Shown here piece by piece: positions 1 to 6,232 of a stretch of DNA of 12,388 nucleotides. The DNA is taken from the NCBI GenBank assembly GCA_031274985.1, contig JAISPK010000111.1:1-12388 (forward strand), given 5' to 3'. This DNA is from Coriobacteriales bacterium. GTDB taxonomy: Bacteria; Actinomycetota; Coriobacteriia; Coriobacteriales; UBA8131. The position numbers and the translations under genes are program-made. The first letter of the stretch is position 1. Every line of letters begins with the position of its first letter. The notes beneath the pieces were generated by a model that was given only the letters and a program-made list of their open reading frames with translations, searched no databases and was not told the origin of the DNA.

Positions 1-1945
1 CGTTAGTGAGCCCGGCAACGTCAAGGGCAAGCGTTGAGCCGTCCTGTAGCGCAAGCACTCCTGTGGCCAGCGTCTCCACGGTGGTTGCGCCCGCAAAGAG
101 ACTGAGTTGTCCGCCGGAAGCTACCTCAATCACGCCGCCGAGGCACAGCTGGCCTGCAGAAAGATTGATGCTTGAATGCTCCTCGGCTGCAAGCGAGCCG
201 TAAAAACTGAAGCGGTTGACCGGTGGGCCTGCCGTTGCCAGGTTCATGTCAAGCGTACCGCCCAGCAGGGTGATGATTGGCATGTCAAATGCGTCTTTCG
301 CCCCACCGCGCCACTCGAGCGCAGCGCCGGAGTACACCGTAACATCGCCACCAAACAGGGCTGCGGTGTCTATAATAATAACCCGATTGCCGGAGTTGTC
401 CTTCTCTGAATGCCCCACATTGAACACGCCGTTGTACCAGGAATGATCGCCTGTAAGAGTCAGGGTCCCCGCCCCCTCTTTGGTGAGAACGATGCTTTGG
501 TCTACCGGCGGTACGGAACCCTCTGTGTTGTTCGCATGGCCCCTCAGTGTATAGAGCGAGGATTCCAGTAAGCCGAAGTCCGGCAGATACAGACCGGTGC
601 TTCCGGCAGGTACATAAATCGCGGTGTCCGGGGCGCTTGTTTCAGCCAGCTCCTGTTTTGATTGCGCAGGATCTCCGGAAGTTACGTCTCCTGCTTCGAC
701 CTCCCAGTAGTGCTTTCCCTGAAAGATGATCGGTGAATTGTCTCCTGTGCTGAGGGCAGGTTTTGTGAAGGGCGCAGGCTTTTCTTTATACACTTTGCCA
801 AAGTCAAAAGTTAACCATTGGGTGATCCCTTCGTTTTGCAGCTCATACACCGCTCTGATGCTCCAGGCATCGGACAACCCCGGCAGTAGAGAGTTGATGC
901 AGTAGGAGTCTGGTGTCAGGCACCTGGCGTTAAGGATACTTTGGTAGTAATCCTGATTGAGGGGATACTCCTTAAAAGGGATGTCGTAGCCAAAGCGCGC
1001 GTCCTTATCAAAATAGACTGCACCGGTGTTTCGCAAGCAAGCTGCTCTGTCAAACATCGCTAAACACGTGTTATTTTGTACGTGGATCAGTCCTTCGTTG
1101 TGGGCGCTCGGTACGCCGGCTGTGCTGTTTGTGTTGCTGCCGAGTAAAGCAACGGTCGTGGTGTCCAATTCCAGGCGACCGGCGTTATCCCAGGTAGCGC
1201 TCTCTCCTGAATTCGTGCCTGCGTATACAGCAAGATCAAGCGCTGTCATAGCTATTGAGCCGGTGTTGGTCCATGTCGCGCCCTGAAGGCCTTTTGCGCT
1301 GGCCACTATGCTTTCACCTGCGGTCAAGATAAGCGTGCCGGTGTTTTTCCAGACGGATTCGTTTAATGAGGCAGTAGCGTTAATCCTTACACCAAAAATG
1401 CTCCAGGCAGCCAGATAACCCTCGTTAACCCAGAGGGCTGTCCCGGTGTTGGTATTAACGAACAGGTTTGCGTTGAGCAGAAATACGTTGCCTTCAGGCT
1501 TGATCTCAACAGAAACGGCTGATATGCCTTGTTCAACCCCTTTGTTGAGCGGAAAAACCAGATCCACGCTGCCCAAAGGGTCCAGTGCTACCGGTGATGC
1601 GATGTCAACGCCAGCGTATGACACCTGGGCTTTATCTGCACTGAGCGTAATAGTGCCGTTTTCTCCGTTCAAAGAAAATACTGTGCCAAAAGTGTAGGGG
1701 TCGCCGTCTTTCGTTGCCGTGTATCCGCCGTGGCTGTCGCCGGTGACCTTCACGATTATCGCCTGATCAGAATTAACCGGGGCGCTGTTAATCAACACGG
1801 TGCCGCTGCCCTCAGACCCGGCAGCAAAAGCGCTCTGCGTAAACACCGGCACAAAGGCCAGAGCGAGCGCAAAGGCGAGGGTAAGGGCAAGCGTAAGGGC
1901 AAGCGCCCGCGCAAGGATTATTGAAAGTGGTCTGAGCGTTCTCAT
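1..1945 (-). CDS. Large secreted beta-solenoid surface protein, 5' part (3' end outside window)
   Basis: An open frame of 648 codons runs on the minus strand from an ATG at 1945 to the window edge with no stop. The ATG is preceded by AGAGGGG at 8-nt spacing. The N-terminus is a long signal peptide: basic MRTLRPL, then an Ala/Leu-rich core to about residue 35 and a likely signal peptidase site at QSAFA|AG (about residue 42). The mature part is rich in Thr, Asn, Gly and Ser. It contains irregular short strands such as VWKNTGTLIL, ATWTNTGSIAM and ATWDNAGRLEL, spaced like beta-solenoid rungs. Near residues 485-510 lies TKEGAGTLTLTG, which matches the autotransporter-associated beta-strand repeat (TIGR02601-like) also found in Gram-positive adhesins. 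It is probably an exported, cell-surface protein with an adhesive or structural role. The C-terminal anchor is outside the window, so the attachment mode is unknown. The call as a secreted repeat protein is firm; a function in adhesion is inference. Confidence 0.85.
   Translation of the reverse strand, partial: MRTLRPLSIILARALALTLALTLAFALALAFVPVFTQSAFAAGSEGSGTVLINSAPVNSDQAIIVKVTGDSHGGYTATKDGDPYTFGTVFSLNGENGTITLSADKAQVSYAGVDIASPVALDPLGSVDLVFPLNKGVEQGISAVSVEIKPEGNVFLLNANLFVNTNTGTALWVNEGYLAAWSIFGVRINATASLNESVWKNTGTLILTAGESIVASAKGLQGATWTNTGSIAMTALDLAVYAGTNSGESATWDNAGRLELDTTTVALLGSNTNSTAGVPSAHNEGLIHVQNNTCLAMFDRAACLRNTGAVYFDKDARFGYDIPFKEYPLNQDYYQSILNARCLTPDSYCINSLLPGLSDAWSIRAVYELQNEGITQWLTFDFGKVYKEKPAPFTKPALSTGDNSPIIFQGKHYWEVEAGDVTSGDPAQSKQELAETSAPDTAIYVPAGSTGLYLPDFGLLESSLYTLRGHANNTEGSVPPVDQSIVLTKEGAGTLTLTGDHSWYNGVFNVGHSEKDNSGNRVIIIDTAALFGGDVTVYSGAALEWRGGAKDAFDMPIITLLGGTLDMNLATAGPPVNRFSFYGSLAAEEHSSINLSAGQLCLGGVIEVASGGQLSLFAGATTVETLATGVLALQDGSTLALDVAGLTN
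1869..1904 (-). repeat. 12-nt tandem repeat encoding the signal-peptide core
   Basis: The plus strand shows two perfect copies of GTAAGGGCAAGC (1881-1892 and 1893-1904), with a diverged third copy at 1869-1880. On the coding strand each unit encodes a four-residue Ala/Leu/Thr block of the hydrophobic core (ALTLALTL). A copy-number change would keep the frame but lengthen or shorten the signal-peptide helix. Confidence 0.7.
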
Positions 1946-2047
1946 GTTGTCTGCCCCTCTAGATGTTCGGATCTTCTCGTACTGGTGTCTGGCTGTTCTT
2001 GTGCTGCGTACCCCTCATAGAATGTGAGCCGTTGGTGTGCTTGTTAC

Positions 2048-2076
2048 AATATAGTGCATTGTTTCTGCGTCGTGAA
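2048..2076 (-). promoter_or_regulatory. Candidate sigma-70-type promoter for the surface protein gene
   Basis: Reading the minus strand, TTCACG (2076-2071) is followed after exactly 17 nt by TATATT (2053-2048), a five-of-six match to the -10 consensus. The predicted transcript would have a leader of about 95 nt before the ATG at 1945. The -35 box is weak (four of six), so this is a candidate only. Confidence 0.4.
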
Positions 2077-2151
2077 CCAAAAACCTGGCCTCTTTTGCCT
2101 TTGCTCTGCGTTTTGGTTCCCAACCCTGCCTTCGTTAGCGGCTCCTGAAGG

Positions 2152-2157
2152 TATACT
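2152..2157 (+). promoter_or_regulatory. Possible -10 box for a leaderless copper ATPase transcript
   Basis: TATACT lies six bases before the ATG of the copper ATPase, where a -10 box would place the transcription start at or next to the start codon. There is no clear -35 element (only TTCGTT-like sequence at 2131-2136, 15 nt away). The only Shine-Dalgarno-like string is GAAGG at 2147-2151, 12 nt from the ATG. Leaderless initiation is common in actinobacteria, but here it is inferred. Confidence 0.3.
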
Positions 2158-2163
2158 TATCGC

Positions 2164-4443
2164 ATGGTAGCTTCGTCTCGCATAACCCTTGATATTGGCG
2201 GTATGCACTGCGCGTCCTGCAGTGCTCGCATCGAGCGGGAGCTGACCAGGCTTGAGGGTGTTCAAAGCGCCGGTGTTAACCTCGCCACCGAAAAGGCTGC
2301 TGTCAGGTACAGCCCTGAGACCGTTGCGGTGGCCGAGATGATTGCGGCAATAAACAAGCTGGGCTTTACTGCGTCGCTCCCCCAAAAAGACCCGGCCGCT
2401 GCAGAGGACAGGCAGGCTCGCAAAGAGCGTGAAGTGCGCTGGCTTTGGATCAAGTTTATCGTCGCGGCAAGTTTTGCTTTGCCGTTGCTCTATTGCGCGA
2501 TGGCGCCCCTGTTGGGTGACCCCCTTGCGCTGCCCTTCCCTTCCCTCCTGGGCCCGACGGAGCACCCGCTGCCCTACGCGCTTGCACAGCTGGCCTTAGT
2601 GGTGCCGATAATCACCGTGGGAAATCGCTTCTATTCCGTTGGCTTTTTGTCTCTGGTTCGGCTGAGCCCCAACATGGACAGCCTTATTGCCCTCGGCACC
2701 AGCGCAGCGCTGCTCTTTTCGCTCTACAACACGGTGCTCATTGCACTGGGCAGCAGCCTGGCAACTGAGGCGCTCTACTATGACACTGCCGGGGCCATCA
2801 TCACGTTGATACTTCTGGGCAAGTGTCTCGAGGCACACGCCAAAGGTAGAACCTCGGGTGCTCTGGCCGCCCTGATTGACCTTGCGCCGGCGACTGCCCT
2901 CGTACTCGTCCCCGGCAAAGATGCCCTTCATAACCCCCTCAACAACCCCAACAACCCCAACAACCCTCTTGACTCCCTTGTAGAACAGGAGATTTTGGTA
3001 GAAGAGGTGCAGCCCGGCGACCTCCTGCTTGTTAAGCCCGGCGCACGCATACCGGTAGACGGTGAGGTGGCAAGCGGCCTGAGCGCCCTTGACGAGTCAA
3101 TGCTCACCGGAGAGAGTCTCCCGGTTGAAAAACAGCCCGGAGACACCGTCTATGCAGCTTCGGTCAACACAACCGGCACTCTGACGTTCAGAGCCACCAG
3201 GGTGGGGGCTGACACCGTCCTGGCACAGATCATCCGTCTGGTTGAGGAGGCTCAGAACACCAGAGCTCCCATTGCCCGACTGGCCGACAAAGTTGCCGGC
3301 GTGTTTGTGCCTATCGTCTGCGCCCTAGCTCTGCTGGCTGCCCTGCTTTGGCTCGCTGTTACGGGAGGCGATGTTTCGTTTGCGCTCACGGTGTTTATCA
3401 GCGTGCTGGTCATCGCCTGCCCCTGCGCCCTGGGGCTGGCCACACCCACGGCTATCATGGTGGGCACCGGCAAGGGCGCAGAGCTCGGAATACTGATAAA
3501 AGGCGGGGAAGCTCTTGAGGTTGCCGGAAAGGTCCAGACTATAGTGCTCGACAAGACCGGCACTATCACTCAGGGGCGCCCGGTAGTGACGGAAGTAATC
3601 CTGCCTGCAGACAAAGTGGGACAAGCCATAATGGGGGCGGTTCCTTTGTCTGCATCCCCGTCCCCCTGTTCCATCCTGCAGCTGGCTGCTTCTCTGGAGC
3701 GCTACTCAGAGCACCCTATAGCCCGGGCAGTTGTTGCTGCCTATGAAGGAGAATACCTGCCCGTTGAGCAGTTCAAGGCTCATGTTGGTCAGGGCGTAGA
3801 GGGTCTTGTTGACGGAAAACGGGTGGTCATCAAACGCGGCGTCCGCGTCTTTGTCGACGACGAATACCTCGGACAGATCGTTGTTCAGGATGCAATCAGG
3901 CCGGGCAGCGCTGCTGCTATAGAAAGCTTGCAGAAGATGGGCATGGAGATGGTCATGCTCACGGGAGACAGTGCCGCCACGGCCGGGGCAGTTGCTCAGC
4001 AGGTTGGCGTCAGCAAAGTATTGGCTGAGGTGCTTCCCGGGGACAAAGCCTCAGAAATCAAGCGCCTCCAGCAAGGCGGCAGCATCGTAGCTATGGTGGG
4101 AGACGGTATCAACGATGCGCCGGCTTTGGTGCAAGCCGATGTTGGCATGGCGTTTGGTGGTGGAACTGACGTAGCAATGGAGTCTGCAAGTGTTGTGCTA
4201 ATGCACTCCGACCTCAGGGACGTGGCCACCGCTATCAAGCTCTCCCGTCGCACCCTGCGCACCATCAAACAGAATCTCTTCTGGGCCTTTGGTTACAACG
4301 TCGTGGGCATTCCCCTGGCCGCCGGCCTGCTCTTCGCCTTTGGCGGCCCCCTCTTGAGTCCCATGCTGGCAGCGGCAGCAATGAGTCTGTCGTCGGTCTC
4401 AGTGCTGGCCAACGCTCTCAGGCTCAAAGCAGCCAAACTCTGA
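2164..4443 (+). CDS. copA: Copper-translocating P1B-type ATPase (CopA-like)
   Basis: A 759-residue heavy-metal P-type ATPase that exports Cu(I) across the cytoplasmic membrane using ATP. An N-terminal metal-binding domain (about 7-72) carries GMHCASC with Cys16 and Cys19. Four membrane helices follow (about 94-116, 136-156, 170-195, 205-224). Next come the actuator loop TGES (315-318), the intramembrane metal site Cys419-Pro-Cys421, the phosphorylation motif DKTGT (Asp463), the SEHP motif (His517), GxG at 542-544 and GDGIND (646-651). The last helices hold Tyr711-Asn712 and MSLSS (740-744), the residues expected of the Cu(I) subgroup. Two oddities: an Asn/Pro repeat insertion at 257-268, and a nucleotide-binding domain about 30 residues shorter than usual after residue 556. 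No copper chaperone or CsoR regulator is adjacent. The family call is secure; copper over silver is the family default. Confidence 0.95.
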   Translation: MVASSRITLDIGGMHCASCSARIERELTRLEGVQSAGVNLATEKAAVRYSPETVAVAEMIAAINKLGFTASLPQKDPAAAEDRQARKEREVRWLWIKFIVAASFALPLLYCAMAPLLGDPLALPFPSLLGPTEHPLPYALAQLALVVPIITVGNRFYSVGFLSLVRLSPNMDSLIALGTSAALLFSLYNTVLIALGSSLATEALYYDTAGAIITLILLGKCLEAHAKGRTSGALAALIDLAPATALVLVPGKDALHNPLNNPNNPNNPLDSLVEQEILVEEVQPGDLLLVKPGARIPVDGEVASGLSALDESMLTGESLPVEKQPGDTVYAASVNTTGTLTFRATRVGADTVLAQIIRLVEEAQNTRAPIARLADKVAGVFVPIVCALALLAALLWLAVTGGDVSFALTVFISVLVIACPCALGLATPTAIMVGTGKGAELGILIKGGEALEVAGKVQTIVLDKTGTITQGRPVVTEVILPADKVGQAIMGAVPLSASPSPCSILQLAASLERYSEHPIARAVVAAYEGEYLPVEQFKAHVGQGVEGLVDGKRVVIKRGVRVFVDDEYLGQIVVQDAIRPGSAAAIESLQKMGMEMVMLTGDSAATAGAVAQQVGVSKVLAEVLPGDKASEIKRLQQGGSIVAMVGDGINDAPALVQADVGMAFGGGTDVAMESASVVLMHSDLRDVATAIKLSRRTLRTIKQNLFWAFGYNVVGIPLAAGLLFAFGGPLLSPMLAAAAMSLSSVSVLANALRLKAAKL
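2941..2967 (+). repeat. 9-nt tandem repeat within the copper ATPase
   Basis: Three consecutive copies of AACAACCCC (the last ends CCT) encode Asn-Asn-Pro three times at residues 260-268, preceded by an Asn-Pro-Leu at 257-259. They sit in the cytoplasmic stretch between membrane helix 4 and the actuator domain, where family members usually continue directly. This is probably a flexible linker expansion produced by slippage. Confidence 0.8.
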
Positions 4444-4566
4444 GGTTGTTTTCGAAATAATCAAAAACAGGCTGGGCATGAAAGAAAAACAACGGTACAC
4501 TTTTGTTGAGCATATCTGTGCGTAATGGTGTTTTAGCGGAAGATTGACCGCAAGGAGGTAGGGATT

Positions 4567-5055
4567 ATGGCTGATAATCTATTTGGGGGTCTGGGTGCGT
4601 TGGGTGATTTGATGGGTGGCCTCGCAAAGTCCGGGCTTGTTTCCAAAGACACGCCGGAAGGCCGGTTGTTGGCAGCCCAAAGCGATCTTTCCGACCTGCA
4701 AAAACAAGAAAGCGAACTGCTGCTCGAAATCGGACGCAAGGCGTATGCCCAAAACCCGTCCGCATGGCCCGAAGACAGCAAGTTGCAGTTGATCCAACAG
4801 AACAAGGCTGCTGCTGAAGCTGCTTTGAGCGAGGCGCAACAGGGCCAGGAACAAGCGCAGGCAGCAAAAGCAGCTGAAGATGCCCTGGGCCGCTGTAGCG
4901 CTTGCGGTTTCAAAAACCCGCAAGGCGTGAGCTTCTGCCAGGAATGCGGAACGCCACTCGTGGCAGCCGGCCCCCGGTATTGCTCTTCCTGCGGAGCCGA
5001 GCTCGCGGCGGGGACTCGCTTTTGTGGCGGATGCGGCGCCCGGCAGGGAGAGTGA
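4567..5055 (+). CDS. Double zinc-ribbon protein with an N-terminal helical region
   Basis: 162 residues, starting at an ATG with a strong AAGGAGG (4552-4558) at 8-nt spacing. The N-terminus is Gly/Leu-rich (residues 5-24). It is followed by a charged, Ala/Gln-rich region of likely coiled coil (about 33-107) containing LLLEIGRKAYAQNP, a pattern seen in small bacterial zinc-ribbon proteins. Two four-cysteine ribbons end the protein: Cys110, 113, 124, 127 and Cys139, 142, 153, 156, both CxxC-x10-CxxC. Each probably binds one structural zinc. No enzymatic motif is visible and no signal peptide is convincing, so a cytoplasmic protein-interaction role is likely. It opens the four-gene cassette; the next gene begins 6 nt after its stop. 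Function unknown. Confidence 0.85.
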   Translation: MADNLFGGLGALGDLMGGLAKSGLVSKDTPEGRLLAAQSDLSDLQKQESELLLEIGRKAYAQNPSAWPEDSKLQLIQQNKAAAEAALSEAQQGQEQAQAAKAAEDALGRCSACGFKNPQGVSFCQECGTPLVAAGPRYCSSCGAELAAGTRFCGGCGARQGE

Positions 5056-5061
5056 CCGCTC

Positions 5062-5433
5062 GTGGCCACCTACAAGCAACCCTGCATTCATTGCGGCGCC
5101 TTTATCGAACGGGACAGCCGCTTTTGTCCCCAGTGCGCCTCACGTTCTCCCTTTGGATATCACTGTCCTTCTTGCTATAAAGAGATCCAACGGGGTCAGG
5201 CTCTTTGCTCGTCATGCGGAAGGAGCCTCACGGTGGCCTGCCCCCTGTGCGGCGCCAACACCTTTGTTGGGAGCGAGAAGTGCGATGCCTGCGGCAGGTC
5301 TCTCATGGTTCAGTGCGAGAATAAAAGGTGCAACGAAAAACAATATTTTTTGACCGACGTCTGCACCGCCTGCGGAAAGAAAATCAAGCACGCTGAGCAG
5401 CAGATCACGGATCTGCGGAAAGGAACGATGTAA
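5062..5433 (+). CDS. Small protein made of four zinc ribbons
   Basis: 123 residues starting at GTG, with GGGAG (5046-5050) inside the end of the upstream gene as ribosome binding site, which suggests translational coupling. Nearly the whole chain is cysteine-pair modules: Cys8/11/22/25, Cys35/38/49/52, Cys60/63/74/77 and Cys85/90/101/104. The first three are CxxC-x10-CxxC; the fourth opens with a wider CxxxxC. Sixteen cysteines should bind four zinc ions. A short charged tail (105-123) follows. There is no catalytic motif, signal peptide or membrane segment. It resembles rubredoxin-like or double-zinc-ribbon proteins generally, and I do not recognise a specific family. Its stop is one base before the next start. 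Likely a scaffold or binding partner within the cassette. Confidence 0.85.
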   Translation: MATYKQPCIHCGAFIERDSRFCPQCASRSPFGYHCPSCYKEIQRGQALCSSCGRSLTVACPLCGANTFVGSEKCDACGRSLMVQCENKRCNEKQYFLTDVCTACGKKIKHAEQQITDLRKGTM

Positions 5434-5434
5434 C

Positions 5435-6196
5435 ATGTTACAAGCGTTTACCCGTAATTATCAGGACAACAGCACCGAAGCCGGCTATCAGTTCACCTTT
5501 TATTGCGACTGCTGCAACGACGGGTACAAGTCGAGCTTTATTGAATCCTCCACCTACAAAAAGAGGGGCGCCGGGCGCCTGCTCGGTCAGGGTGCCAGCG
5601 TAGTGGGCAACTTGCTCGGTGGAGCGGCGCGTGACCTCGGCTACGCAGCCGAGAGGGGCACCGACATTCTCGGCGAGCGTTTTGAAGGACACTCTCCCGA
5701 ATGGCAAAAAGAGCACGAGCAGGCCTTTGAGCGAGCCCAAAATGAGGCGAGGCAGCATTTTCATCGCTGCCCTAACTGCAATAAGTATGTCTGCGACCAG
5801 TGCTTTAACGAGGATGAAGGGATGTGTGTGTCCTGCGCTCCCCGCCAGGAGATATACGTGGCAAAAGCCCGCGCAGAAGCCATGAAGCGCAACATCGACG
5901 AAAAGGCGCAGAACGCCACGGTGTGGCAGGGCGAGCTGGAAAGCAAAACCACTGTTTGCCCTCAGTGCGGCAAGCCGGCCGGAACAGGAAAATTCTGCAA
6001 TAACTGCGGGTATAGCCTGGATCTGAAGGAATGCCCCCAGTGTGGTGCCAAGAATGCGCAAAGTGTGCGCTTCTGCAACAACTGCGGTATGAACCTGGAG
6101 CAGGTAGCTGCTCCGCCCAGTGGTTTATGCAGTGCCTGTGGTCAACAAAACGAGCCGGGCACAAAATTCTGCGGCAATTGCGGGAACAAGCTGTAA
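5435..6196 (+). CDS. Multi-zinc-finger protein with Gly-rich hydrophobic helix and three C-terminal zinc ribbons
   Basis: 253 residues; the ATG lies one base after the upstream stop, with AAGGA (5420-5424) as ribosome binding site. The order is: an N-terminal YCDCCNDGYKSSF segment (Cys24, 26, 27); a Gly/Ala/Leu-rich stretch (45-80) that could be an amphipathic or membrane-associating helix; a charged helix (88-108); a compact cluster Cys112/115/120/123/131/134 that looks like a treble-clef or B-box/FYVE-like knuckle; a charged helix (136-170); and three zinc ribbons, Cys175/178/188/191, Cys200/203/214/217 and Cys232/235/246/249. This layout suggests a multivalent adaptor binding at least four zincs, possibly at a membrane. 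No enzymatic residues are evident and the function is unknown. The following gene starts 36 nt downstream. Confidence 0.85.
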   Translation: MLQAFTRNYQDNSTEAGYQFTFYCDCCNDGYKSSFIESSTYKKRGAGRLLGQGASVVGNLLGGAARDLGYAAERGTDILGERFEGHSPEWQKEHEQAFERAQNEARQHFHRCPNCNKYVCDQCFNEDEGMCVSCAPRQEIYVAKARAEAMKRNIDEKAQNATVWQGELESKTTVCPQCGKPAGTGKFCNNCGYSLDLKECPQCGAKNAQSVRFCNNCGMNLEQVAAPPSGLCSACGQQNEPGTKFCGNCGNKL

Positions 6197-6201
6197 TCAG
6201 G

Positions 6202-6227
6202 CTCCTCGCACAAACAACGGTGAGGAG
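6202..6227 (+). promoter_or_regulatory. Small inverted repeat that could mask the ribosome binding site of the next gene
   Basis: CTCCTC (6202-6207) is the exact complement of GAGGAG (6222-6227), and a further G-U pair is possible at 6208/6221. GAGGAG is the core of the Shine-Dalgarno GAGGAGG (6222-6228) for the ATG at 6233. Folding would hide it. The stem is short, so regulation is speculative. Confidence 0.3.
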
Positions 6228-6232
6228 GCAGG

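Noticed and set aside
2044..2565. 173-codon open frame on the minus strand
   Set aside because: It lies antisense over the start of the well-supported copper ATPase, has no family features or ribosome binding site, and its sequence reads as a shadow frame.
4445..4493. GTTGTTTT / AAAACAAC inverted repeat after the copper ATPase as a terminator
   Set aside because: The arms are AT-rich, 33 nt apart and not followed by a T tract, so a stable terminator hairpin is unlikely.
4533..5091. Minus-strand open frames opposite the first zinc-ribbon gene
   Set aside because: The plus-strand frame has paired-cysteine modules and a strong ribosome binding site; the opposite frames have neither.
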